Source of the DNA: Avena insularis
Lineage: Eukaryota; Streptophyta; Magnoliopsida; Poales; Poaceae
Length of the DNA: 64,000 nucleotides
Direction: 5' to 3'
Assembly (NCBI GenBank): GCA_023614405.1
Contig: CM042687.1
Span: forward strand, 262,055,480 to 262,119,479
In this document: in pieces, positions 11,770 through 22,621 of the stretch
Layout: the number at the start of each line of letters is the position of its first letter
Position numbering within the stretch: position 1 is the first letter of the stretch
Notes under the pieces: generated by a model
Seen by the model: only the letters and a program-made list of their open reading frames with translations
What the model was told of the DNA's origin: nothing
The model's database searches: none
Made by a program: the position numbers and the translations under genes

Positions 11770-12397
11770 TCAAGTATTTTCAAATAAGGAAGCATTCATA
11801 TCAATACTTGCAAAGTCTTCAACTATGAAAGGTATATCATACAGATGCGTTTTGGAGGATCCCTTCTCATCTCTCTTTGGTTTACTACTTTCATCAAAAT
11901 GATTTTTAGGAGCAATCCAATCAAAATTCTTTTCAAAGGCTTCATGCATTCCAACAAGTTTAAAGGGTATGGGTATCTTAAATTCTTCTCTAGGCTTATT
12001 TTTATCAGAAATACCCACAACATCTACACTTTAGCCTAGCATATTGAAACGCTCAAAGACCTTTTTGGCCTCCCTAGCAACATCATGGAATTCTTTTAAT
12101 AAAGTTTCAAGGATGAATTCTCTCTTTTCAGCATTCTCTTCTTCTTTTAGTTTTAGGAACAAGAATTGTATGAAGGGGTTAAGGCTAACAAACCTAGCCT
12201 CCAACATATGAACTAAATTAGGAGCAAGTTATGCTATAGATCTATCCTAAATATCCTCATGCTTGCTAACATGATTAAATATCCTCAATATCCTCATGCT
12301 TGCTAACATGATTAAATAATTCTTCAATTTTATCTTTCCCAATTATGGAGCCACTACCTATTGCAAGATCTTTCAGGGCGAACTTGGGGAACAACAT
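11770..12397 (-). pseudogene. ORF of A-prime ('Y-ORF'), unknown function
   Basis: On the minus strand the ATG at 12397 opens MLFPKFALKDLAIGSGSI. The reading continues through a tandem duplication (12251-12318) that introduces a stop, then a charged helical part (KLKEEENAEKREFILETLLK). A stop at 12031 is followed by GISDKNKPREEFKIPIPFKL and KNHFDESSKPKRDEKG, ending FENT at 11773. Undamaged it would be about 195-200 residues. It matches neither the X-ORF of A nor the gag text of B. The terminal SIDMNASLFENT resembles the text after the protease of element E. No domain is recognised. Confidence 0.5.
12251..12318. repeat. 38-bp tandem duplication
   Basis: A 30-base core starting ATATCCTCATGCTTGCTAAC occurs at 12251-12280 and 12289-12318. 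It disrupts the Y-ORF of A-prime. Confidence 0.85.
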
Positions 12398-12598
12398 GGT
12401 GAGCTAGAGCAAGGTAGCAACTAGAGTAGGAACTAATTTTTTGTGTGTTTTTAAATAAAGAAAGCAAACTAAACAAGACTATTTTTTTGGAGATTTTGAA
12501 AAGAGGCAAACAAAACCAAGCAAAAGAAACAAAGCAAACTAAAAAAACGAAAAGAGAAAGGAAGTGAAGGACTCCCCTTGTGAAGACGTCCTTAGCCT

Positions 12599-12615
12599 CC
12601 CCCGCAACGGCACCA
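12599..12615 (-). other. A-prime primer binding site (degenerate tRNA-Asp type)
   Basis: On the minus strand TGGTGCCGTTGCGGGGG follows the LTR end after a short spacer. It differs from the exact site in element A at two or three positions. Confidence 0.7.
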
Positions 12616-12623
12616 GAAATCTT

Positions 12624-14166
12624 TGATGCGTGCACCCAATGTTGTCGTGGGACACTTCGTTGGAACCCCAAGAGCAAGGTGTGATGAGCACAACAGCAAG
12701 TTTCCCTTAGTAGATACCGAGGTTATCGAACCAGAAGGAGGAAGGAAACATCACACAGGTATTGCAAACAATGTGGAGAACTGCACAACACAAACTCAAG
12801 ACTTTGTCCCAACGAATCAGTGAGGTTGTCAAGATCACCGGTTTTCTGTAACAAAGTATTAACAGTATGGCGTGGAAGGTAATGGTTTGCAGCAAGTAAA
12901 CAAGTAACAGTGGAAGATGTATCAATGGTAAACATTTAACCGGGGTCCATAGTTCACTAGAGGTGCTCTAGGTAAACAACATGGCATGAAGGATAAACAA
13001 ATTACATCAGGGCAATTGACAGGAACTGAGCAAGGCATAACAATGCAATACTAGTCAGAAAGATCCTATGAGATTCGATTGGGCAATACAACAAGATACA
13101 TAGACCGCCATCCAACTGCATCTATGACTAGAAGTCCATCTTCAGGTTATCATCCGAACCCTCCAAAGATAAGTTGCAAGCAACAGACAACTGCTTTAAG
13201 CAAAGTGTGTAAGGTAAACAATCCACTTGTTCCATGAACAAGAGACCGTTGTTTTCTCCCTAGTAGCAATATCACATCTATAACCGAAGAGATTTCTGTC
13301 ACTTCCCTTGGAAACTAGAGGCATGAACCCACTATCGAGCATAAATACCCCCTCTTGGAGTCACTAGCAACTACTCAGCCAAGATAGCTACTAACAACGG
13401 AGAGCATGCAAGATCACAAACAACACAGACATGATAGAATCATAAAGACAAAACCATTAACCAAACTAACATAATAATCTCATTATCCATTGGATCCCTG
13501 CAAACACAACATGCATGATTACAAATAGATTAGATCTTGATCATGAACGGAGCTCACAAGGTCTATACATGAAAGCACAAGGAGGAGATACAACCATGTA
13601 GCTACTACATGGACCCATAGTCCAAGGTGGAACTACTCACGCATCATACCGGAGAGAAGGCCTCTGGGATGATCTCCCCTCCGGCAGGGTGTCAGGAATA
13701 ACTTCAGATCCCCCCGATCTAGGGACGATGGTGGCGGCGGCTATAGAAGGTTTCTTGGAGTTTTGATCGGGTACTTAGGGTTTCTGTATCGGGGGCTTCT
13801 TATAGACGAACATGCGAGGCCGAAAGGCGACCAGGGGGGCCACACCCTGCCCAGGCGCAGGCCCACCCCTGGCCACGCCTAGGGGGTTTTGGTCGCCATG
13901 GTTCGCGTCTCCGTCTCGTCTTCTGGATTCGTGTCCCTCACGATAAAATATTGACTTTGGCTTTTGTCCCCTCCAATTTTGAGAATATTGATTTTCTGCC
14001 TTTTCCGAACGAAAAAAAAGAAAAGCAGCAATCGCTGTGGCAACTTGTTAATAGGTTAGTTCCAGAAAAGTTATAAAAACACCTAAAAGTGTAGACAAAG
14101 CAAAGCAAAATAGATACTAAACAAGCATGGAGCATCAAAAATTATAGATACGTTTCCGACGTATCA
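12624..14166 (-). repeat. A-prime 5' LTR
   Basis: 1543 bp, aligned along its length with the A and E LTRs. It shares the phrase CCCAAGAGCAAGGTGTGATG with the E LTR and not with A. The right end is GACGTATCA, followed by AGCGT with no matching duplication visible on the other side. Confidence 0.88.
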
Positions 14167-15806
14167 AGCGTCCAGAGAATGGCTTTGGTGGCGACCACGA
14201 TGACGGTGGCGGCAACGAGATCTGCGACGGTAGGGTCTGACGATGCCAAGAGGGAGGATCGAAACCCTAATTTGATATCATGTAGGCAAATATAATTGTT
14301 GCACTTAGATTGATAGGATACCACTGTGGAATTATATAGTACAAGAAGGTTTGACTACCAATACAAATATATTATAAGTTAAGACATATCAAAACTAGTC
14401 TATTACAGATCCTTGATTTTGGCCGGCTAGACTATCTTTCTCATATCCTCTAAGATTTTCAAAAACAAACATGTTGCCTAAAACCAGCTAACCTACCTTA
14501 ATTATTTTTATTGAACTTGTAAGAGATTTTTTTAGAAACACAGTACAAACACAGACGCTCACAATACATATATACACTCACCCCTATGAACACACGCACG
14601 CATATCCTACCTCTATGATCACCTCTGAGAGACTGAGCCGGCGGGTCTTGAGATTGACGAAGTCACTATAGGCGTCTCGCTATCGACGAAAACATCGCCT
14701 TTCACTGAAAGAATATTCCGCTTGTATGAGACATGCCAAATCTAGAATTTAAACTCTAATAAATTGAAGATACCAACGGTTAATAGGACTGCGAGAGATT
14801 TATTTACAATACTACAGATTTTGGGTGTAGTATATTCATTGATCCAACGGTTAATAGGGTTCGACTCAAATTTGGTACGAGATAGCATCAAACTCATATG
14901 AATACGTGATGGTCCATGCTAGGCATCCCTAGGGATAACTCCCTCCGATACCCCGGGTCCAGGCTGCCACATGTCCCAAAAACACTCCCAATCCCGTTTT
15001 CGTTACAAAATCACTCTTTTTTCTACAAATTATCCAGATTTTGCTACAAGTAGCAAAAAATAGCTCGCTTTCGAGATAAAATAAAAGACAGATCTCATCG
15101 GAGTTTCGTTGGAGACCTTGCCGGACACTTTGTAACAAAAAGTTTGTTCTAATGTAGCAAAACCAACTTCGCCGGGGACTTTCGCCGGAAGATCTCGCCG
15201 AAGACATCGTAGCAGAAGCTTTGCGCTATTGTATCAAAACTAGAAAACAAATGTAGCAGAAAAGTTCACCATCCATAGCAAAAAAATACTTCGGCGAAGA
15301 CATCGCTAGCGACTTATCGGGTAGCAAACCCAATGCCCACTTGTAGTACTATCGCAGACCACTGGTGGCCTTGGGTAGCACTCCCGGCGGCCGCATGTAG
15401 CAAACCCATGGGGAGACGGCCGTCGTCATCAACAACGGCGACCCCACGCCCGGTTGTGCTCACTTGGATATCACAGGAGGCCGATGTCGGAGGATGAGGA
15501 GCCGAAGCTCATGTAGGCGCAGATGAGGGCGATGGCCTATAGAGAGTCGATGGAGGGAAGTGACGGCAAGAGTTGCGGGCACGGGCGACGCGACCTGCAC
15601 GGGCCGAGCGGCGCACAAGGAGCGGCATGGCAGCACGAAAAGTCGGCGGCGAGTGGCATGGCGTGCAAGCAACGGCTCGGCGACACGACTTGCAGACACA
15701 TCCGCGGCGTGGTGACACGGGTTGCAGCGACGCGACACGACGGTTCTTTGCTTAGATAGAAGGAAGAAAAGAAGGAAACGAGGAACGCGGGCATGCGAAA
15801 CGGAGC
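14167..15806. other. Unclassified segment between A-prime and A
   Basis: It is not Athila sequence. At 14530-14720 it holds a phrase found widely in grass genomic DNA (GAGAGACTGAGCCGGC, GAGATTGACGAAGTCAC). At 14990-15420 there are many copies of words like GTAGCAAAAC and TCGCCGAAGAC. From 15460 to 15800 it is GC-rich with overlapping open frames on both strands but no recognisable protein. It is probably a decayed DNA element or captured gene fragment that served as the target of A-prime. I see no terminal repeats. Confidence 0.35.
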
Positions 15807-16310
15807 TTATTCAAAAGATATTAGACCGGTGGCAAAGCTTTAGAACAGCAAGGCTTTTAACTAAAAACACAAGCTACTGAAGTAAATCCTTCAAAGAAAC
15901 TCAATTTACCTGAAGAGAGCTCAAAAAGGAATCAATAAGAAGCAAATGCAAATAATGGCAGAAATCTGTCAAAACAGACCAGCAGGTAGAAATGAATTTT
16001 TTAGAACATCTCTGTTGCTCAAATCAAAACGTTTTGAACTAACGAAAGTTAGACAAAATACTGGGGGATTTATTCATAAATTTTGAGATCAATCCGAGTT
16101 ACAGAGTCTCCTCACGAATTTGTTTGATGGAGGACAGAAATCTGTTTCGGGACAGTAACTCCCCAAATCTTACTTCCCTCTCATTAGAGGTCATTCTTGG
16201 CATAAAAAGCAAACAAAAAGGATAAGGAGAGATCATTACAGAATTAATAACTACCAAGACTCAAGGAAACTCTTGGGTTATCTCCCAACAAGTACTTTTC
16301 TTTAACGCCT

Positions 16311-17406
16311 TTAAGTTAGGCTTGATAGCTTCAGAAGATGCTCACATAAGAAATATGAATTAAAGTCAAAGAGAGCATCAACAAGCAAATTCAAAACACA
16401 TTTAAGTCTAACCCTCTTCCTATGCATATGAATCTTGTAAGAAAATAAATTCTCAAAGAACAAAGTGACATGCATAGGAAGATAAAACAAGAGTAACTTC
16501 AAAACTTTCAGCATATAGAGAGGTGTTTCAGTACCATAAAAACTTCTATAACCATATATTCCTCTCTCATAATAATTTTCAGTAGCCTCATGAATAAACT
16601 CAACAATATAACTATCACATAAAGAAGGCTTTTCATGAGCTACAAACACATAATTTCTATCAAGCTCAAAAATAGGTGGATTAAAACCTTCACAGGTTTT
16701 ACCCAAAGTAGATATTTCAAAAGGATCCACAGGAACATAACATTCATCCTCCTTTAGTAAGCATGGAGGATAATCAAATAATATAAGAGGTAAGGAGTTA
16801 CTCTGATTAGAAGGTAGGCATGGGTGGATAATCCAATCTTCCTCCTTTTTTTATCACTCTCTTCCTCTTTTTCATCTAATGAGCTTCCAGTTTCAACAAT
16901 TTCTTCTTCCATAGACTCCTGCAAGGCATTAGTCTCTTCCATTTGTGGAAAGCATCTATTAAAATATTCAAGAATATAGCCATTTGCTTCCTTGTAATTG
17001 TCAAAGAAAAATTTGAGTATCTCATAAACCTCACATTCATAAGGTGCATCATTAGTATTTTCAAGCAAACTGGCAAGTTCAAATGCACCCTTGAAAGCAA
17101 TAAATTCTTCAATTTGTTCCACATCATAAAAGTCATAATTTCCCTTAACATCAGAAGATATGGTAACATTATCATTATACTCACATTGAAAGGGTATGTG
17201 TTTATACTTCCTGCAGCAACAAGCTTTATCAAAGCAATAAGTAACATTATAAGTAGAGCACGCATCTCTAGCAATAGTATTCAACTTATCAATTTGTTCC
17301 CATAAGTGTTTCCCTTTTTGTGACAAACGGTGTTCCTTTAATAATACTTTTGTTCTTCCGTGAACCCACCTTGCCAATAAGAACTAGTTTCAAAGAAACC
17401 ATCCAT
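16311..17406 (-). pseudogene. ORF of element A ('X-ORF'), unknown function
   Basis: On the minus strand the ATG at 17406 begins MDGFFETSSYWQGGF. A one-base shift near 17350 leads into EHRLSQKGKHLWEQIDKLN, then a cysteine-rich patch (CFDKACCCRKYKHIPFQC, about 17240-17190). An acidic stretch and a run of seven T near 16847-16853 cause a second shift. The last part holds CDSYIVEFIHEATENYYERG and a hydrophobic, arginine-rich end. About 365 residues in total if unbroken. The end is shared with element B (5785-6226). No gag, protease or polymerase motif is visible, so this is the only protein A could have made. Its place next to the primer site suggests a gag-like or packaging role, but that is inference. 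Confidence 0.6.
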
Positions 17407-17628
17407 TGATAGGAAGCATGACCAAGCAAGGCAACAACAAACCAGCAACTAGAGTAGGAACTAATTTTTTTGTGTTTTTGAATAAGGCAAGCAAACCAAA
17501 CTAGACTAATTTATTTGGGGTTTTTTGAAAAGAGGCAAACAAAACCAAGCAAAAGAAACAAAGCAAACTAAAAACAAAGTAAAGAGAAAGGAAGTGAAGG
17601 AATCCCCTATTGAAGACGTCCTTAGATT

Positions 17629-17645
17629 CCCCGGCAACGGCGCCA
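17629..17645 (-). other. Element A primer binding site, exact tRNA-Asp complement
   Basis: The plus strand reads CCCCGGCAACGGCGCCA, identical to the 3' end of plant tRNA-Asp with CCA. On the minus strand it follows the 5' LTR after nine bases. A tRNA-Asp primer is known for the Athila lineage. Confidence 0.9.
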
Positions 17646-17654
17646 GAAATTACT

Positions 17655-19200
17655 TGATGCTACACTCAATAGGGAGGAAGAGTGCTTCGTTGGAAACCCC
17701 AAGAGAAAGGTATGAAGAGTATAGAAGCAAGATTTCCCTCAGAAGAAACCGAGGTTATCGAACCAGAAGGAGGAAGGAAACGTCACACAGGTGTTGGAAG
17801 CAACGTGGAGACCTACACAACACAAACTCAAGACTCTGTCCCAACGAATCCGTGAGGTTGTCAAGCTCACCGGTTTGCTGTAACAAAGGATTAAACGTAT
17901 GGTGTGGAAGGTAATGGTTTGCAGCAAGTAAACAAGTAACAGTGGAAGATGTATCAATGGTAAAGATTGGACCGGGGTCCATAGTTCACTAGAGGTGCTC
18001 TCCTTAGATAAAAAACATGGCATGAAGGGTAAACAAATTACAGCGAGGCAATTGACAGGAACTGAGCAAGGCATAACAATGCAATTACTAGCCAGAAAGA
18101 TCCTATGAGGTTGATTGGGCAATACAACAATATACATAGACCGTAAACCAACTGCATCTATGACTAGAAGTCCACCTTCAGGTTATCATCCGAACCCCCT
18201 CCAAAGATAAGTTGCAAGCAATGCATAACCGCTTTAAGCAAAGTGTGTAAGATAAACAGTCCACATGTTCCATGAACAAGAGACCGTTGTTCTCTCCCTA
18301 GTAGCAACAACACATCTACAACCGAAGAGATTATTGTCACTTCCCTTGGAAACTAGAGGCATGAACCCACTATCGAGCATAAATACCCCCTCTTGGAGTC
18401 ACTAGCAACTACTTGGCCAAGATAATCACTAGCAATGGAGAGCATGCAAGATCACAAACAATACAGACATGATAGAATCATAAAGATAGAACCATTAATC
18501 AAACCAACATAATAATCTCAATATCCATCGGATCCCCGCAAACACAACATGCATGATTACAAATAGATTAGATCTTGATCATGAACGAAGCTCACAAGAT
18601 CTATACATGAAAGCACAAAGGAGGAGATACAACCATCTAGCTACTACATGGACCCATAGTCCAAGGTGGAACTACTCACAAATCATACCGGAGAGAAGGC
18701 CTTCGGGATGATCTCCCCTCCCGCAGGGTGCCGGGAAGAGCTTCAGATCCCCCCTGATCTAGGGACGATGGTGGCGGCGACTACAAACGGTTTCGTGGAT
18801 TTCTGATCGGGTACTGAGAATTTCTGCATCAGGGGCTTCTTATAGGCGAATGGGGAGACCGAGGCGGCCACTGTGGCGGCCAACCCTAGCTGCGCGGCTA
18901 GGGCCCACTCGCACTGGGGTCTGCCCTCTCGGCCGCCCTCGTGCTCTCCTCTGGACTTCTTGTTCCCACGGAAAGTTGTTGACTTTGTCCTTCGTCCCGT
19001 CCAATTTCGAGAATATTTCTTTACTAACTTTTCTGAAACCAAAAACAGCAGAAAACATGCATCTGGCACTGTTGCAACTTGTTAATAGGTTAGTACCAGA
19101 AAACATGTAAAAAGCACCTCAAAGTGTAGACAAGTAAAGCAAAGTAGATACTAAACAAGCATGGAGCATCAAAAATTATAGATACATTTCCAACGTATCA
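17655..19200 (-). repeat. Element A 5' LTR
   Basis: 1546 bp, the partner of 7540-9051. It ends at the TATCA duplication (19201-19205). Confidence 0.92.
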
Positions 19201-19205
19201 TATCA

Positions 19206-21113
19206 CCACCATTATCTTTTATCTTTTACCTTTTTAGTGGATTCATATCTGTGGTAGGGAGGTTATCTTATAGTTTGGTTTGCATGTGGAAGTATCTCTC
19301 CTTTAGTTGATTATCTATGTATCCCTTGGTGTGAGTGCCTTTATTGGAATATTAATTAGAAGTCTCATCTTTTACTTTTTGCACTTCTTATTTTAGTTTA
19401 CAATCTCAATTATATGATGGATCTTGTTGATCAGTATTGGCATCACTTTGGGAGCACCAAGTGGATCTAGATTGGTTTTGGCAAACCGAGTTATGGTCAG
19501 TAGCAATACTTTTTGAGGTTTGAAAGAAAAAGAGAAAAAGCTTACATGTATTTTGTATCATTTGTTTTCTTTCTTATTGGCTCATAAGCTTAGTATTCTT
19601 TATTTAAGATCTTTTGTGTCTTCAAGGAAGATTGCATGTTTGGATTTATTACTTGTATGTTTGCTTGTTTCTTTCAACTCTCTTGCTTGCTATCCAGCCT
19701 TGCTAGCCAAAAACCTGTTTTGAGAAGGCTTACTTTTCATGTTTCTAATCCCTTTGAAACCAAAACCTTTGCCACTTGTGTCCACCATATCTACCTAGTA
19801 GCACTTTTCCTATTCTAAGAAAATTCTCAAGTTTCATCTATCTTTCAAATTAAAAAGTATTTTGTTATGTGAAAACTAGTTAGTAAAGCTCTCACGAACT
19901 TGATGGCACACTTTATTTTCTTTCCCCTAATAGACTTGAACCATTGTGCCATCGAAGTTGTATATGCTTGCATATATATGTTGGAATTAGCATAACCGTG
20001 TTGTCACGGGGAACGTTTTCAACATTGCACATGTACTTTGTACTCAGTTGATATCGTGCTCTTTTGTCTATGGATGTCAACTGTGTGAAATAAAGAGGGA
20101 ACTTATAAGTCCATGGAGTTTGTATTTTGTATTAGGGAAACGCCTGGGCCGCTAGCCTAATACATGCCTAATCATGGTGGAAACTTGCAGCATCACCATA
20201 GTGAGCTATCTATGAAGCATCGTCAATAAAAAACTATGCACATAGTAAATAAAAAGATCGATGAGATGCTCATTGTCTGCTTGCTTATCATTTTGGTTAT
20301 GGGAAAGCTCATGTACCATGTGCAAGGGGTACCCCGTTGGCGGTTCTCTATGATACGCAAATACTTACAATGACAAGAACTTACCGGTGACCAAAGTTGA
20401 GTAGCATGAGGAGTGGCCCTCATATTCAAGGGACATGAGATTGCCAACTTATATTTCGTCAAGCATATACTCCATCTTTGTGCACTTTAACCTTAATCAT
20501 CTCAAGATGCCTATGATAGGGGCAATGAGGGCTCAAAACTAGTAAGTACCTTAATCTTTTGGAAGCTCTTTATGACTTGTAATCCCTGCTACCTTCTATG
20601 AAGGGACCTTTCTCCTAGTTACCAGTTTGAGTCAGTAAACCTATTTTGTCTCTATCTCCAGCAAGCATTTGAGTTGTTGTGTTTCAAGCATTCATATGGT
20701 GATTTATTCAATCATGTTCTCTGTGTTCCTTGTTTGCACAAGACTCTTATCTATTTAGTATTACTTTGAAAGCCTTCACTTGTGAAAAACCTTTTTGACC
20801 AAAGAGTGCTCCTGTTGTAAAACTTCTACAAAAATCTTTTTGTGAAACTGTTTGCCAGGTGTTCTCTGACCAAGAGCAAGTTTGCCAATTCCAATTATGA
20901 TTTATCTTTATGCATCTCTATTGTGACTGTTGTACTTGGTTGCAAGCTAAGTTATATAATGGTGAGTTGCTTTCTTCTATGAGTTGTGCCATGGTAAGTG
21001 TGATGCTTCTTGTTCGTATTCTTTTATCAACACTTCACTCCATAAACCTGTGGACATGTTTACTGAGCTCAGTTTTCGCTTGGGTACAAGCGAAGGTCTA
21101 AGCTTGGGGGAGT
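19206..21113 (+). other. Element B 3' tail
   Basis: This is the continuation of B after the A insertion, with no convincing ORF. Large parts (about 19850-20560) are the reverse complement of the A tail (about 9640-10340), so B and A share this region despite having unrelated LTRs. It ends at the polypurine tract. Confidence 0.75.
21100..21112 (+). other. Element B polypurine tract
   Basis: AAGCTTGGGGGAG lies one base before the 3' LTR start TGATACGCCC. Confidence 0.85.
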
Positions 21114-22616
21114 TGATACGCCCAATTTGCATCACCATTCTATATCATAATTTACCTCTATTAATTGATATATGTCTTATTATGAGGTATTACTTATGTC
21201 TCTTTCATCTGTTTATGCATGTTGGATGATTCTTGGAGGATGGACTGCCAGAGTCTAGATTCTGATGGAAAAGAGGGCGTTTCGATGCAATTTCGTGAAG
21301 ATCGGAAAAATACCAGAAAAATATGGGAAAATATTATTTTTCCAGAAGATTGAGGAAGCCAGAAGGAGGGACGAAGAAGGGCCGCAGGGGGACCACACCC
21401 CCTAGGCACGGACCCACCTAACCCCGCGCCTAGGGCAGGTGTGGCCCACCTGCCCGGCTCCCAACTCCGCCCCTTCGCCTATATCTTCCCTACGGAACCC
21501 TAAGCCTCTAAGAGCGATCACAGATATATTTCCGCCGCCTCTGGAGGGCGGAAAACACCAAGAGAGAAAGATCTCTGTGGCAGACAGATTTCTGCTGGAG
21601 GAATTCCTTCCTGGAGAGGGGAGACCGTCGCCATCAACACCGTCATCAATCTAGGCTTCATCGGTATCATCATCATCATCCACACCATCATCTCCACCAG
21701 CACCATCATCACCACTCCGTCTCGATGTAACAATTGTGTTGGATATTGCTTTAGTTCTTAGGGGAAACTTTCCCGGTGTTAATTACTATTGTAGTTGATG
21801 CTTGTGAGTGGAACCATTGGATTATTGTTTATGTTCACATTTTTATCCATTATCATATCATCTTTGATCTTGATCCATATGATGTCTTGTGAGTAGTTCG
21901 TTTAGTTATTGAGGACATGGGAGAAGTCATGTTGTTATTAGTGGATTTGTGTTGAGTTATTATTTAATGGTTAGTATTTAAGTTGTGGTGCTATTCTTCT
22001 AGTGGTGTCATGTGAACGTCGACTACATGATACTTCACCATTTATGGGCCTAGGGGGATGCATTGTGTATTTGGCTACTAATTGTGGGGTTGCCGGAGTG
22101 ATAGAAACCTGAACCCCCGTTAGGACACCTTTGCACAAGGGAGCGTAGGATCTCAGAGTTTAAGGTTGTGGTTAGATTTATATCTTAATTACTTTCCTAT
22201 AGTTACGAATGTTTGCAGGGGGTTTAATCACAAGTATGTATTAGTCCAAGTACGATCGGTACATTAGCACATATTCACCCACACAACACTTACAACACCA
22301 GCGAAGAGTACTTAGCTATTTGAAGCAGAAGTACTTGACAGAATTCCCATGTGTCCTCGAGAACGTTTGGTCCTTATAGTATTTCCACCGGCTTGTCCTT
22401 TGCTAAGAAAGGATTGGGCCACTTGATGCGTTTGTTCTTTGTTACTTACACTTCGTTTTGTTGCATTATCATAAAACCACTAAAAATCCGTTTGCTAAGT
22501 ATTTGCAGAGATTTCCTGCTCCACACCACTGTTCAGCACCTTCTGCTCCTTGTTGGGATCGACACTCCTATTTATCGAAAGTACTACGATACACCCCCCA
22601 TACTTGTGGGTCATCA
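21114..22616 (+). repeat. Element B 3' LTR
   Basis: 1503 bp, the partner of 2688-4180. It ends GGGTCATCA and is followed by the ACATC duplication and the resumed Copia LTR. Confidence 0.92.
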
Positions 22617-22621
22617 ACATC

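Larger units (their letters stand above)
11243..14166 (-). mobile_element. Element A-prime: partial relative inside A
   Basis: On the minus strand it has a 5' LTR (12624-14166), a degenerate tRNA-Asp primer site (12599-12615), a damaged ORF (11770-12397) and the shared post-ORF sequence. No separate 3' LTR is found; the tail runs on without a visible join into that of A. The LTR belongs to a different subgroup from A and reads more like the E LTR at 59257. The left limit given is where the duplicate copy in A begins (15807), so it is approximate. Confidence 0.65.
7540..19200 (-). mobile_element. Element A: Athila-type non-autonomous element nested in B
   Basis: The outer ends TGATGCTACAC (7540) and AACGTATCA (19200) are flanked by the 5-bp duplication TATCA at 7535-7539 and 19201-19205. 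The two LTRs (7540-9051 and 17655-19200) are close matches, differing at only a few positions in the first 75 bases. An exact tRNA-Asp-type primer site sits inside the right LTR and a polypurine tract inside the left LTR, fixing the minus orientation. Its own coding capacity is one ORF (16311-17406). A second relative and a foreign segment lie within it (about 11243-15806). Confidence 0.9.
2688..22616 (+). mobile_element. Element B: Athila-type Gypsy retrotransposon carrying nested A
   Basis: The ends are TGATATGCCC at 2688 and GGGTCATCA at 22616. They are flanked by the 5-bp duplication ACATC at 2683-2687 and 22617-22621, inserted in a Copia LTR. The LTRs are about 1.49 and 1.50 kb. A tRNA-Asp-type primer site follows the 5' LTR, and a polypurine tract precedes the 3' LTR. 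The element's own internal part is 4181-7539 plus 19206-21113, about 5.3 kb. It encodes gag, a retropepsin-like protease, a tail ORF shared with element A, and one extra small ORF. No reverse transcriptase, RNase H or integrase is present, so it could not move alone. Confidence 0.9.

Noticed and set aside
7540..14166. Pairing the LTR at 7540-9051 with the one at 12624-14166 as one element
   Set aside because: The LTR at 17655-19200 is a closer match to 7540-9051, and the TATCA duplication flanks 7540-19200. The middle LTR is of another subgroup.
15460..15794. Overlapping open frames on both strands near 15.5 kb
   Set aside because: Frames exist in nearly all directions and none shows a motif. 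GC-rich composition alone explains them.
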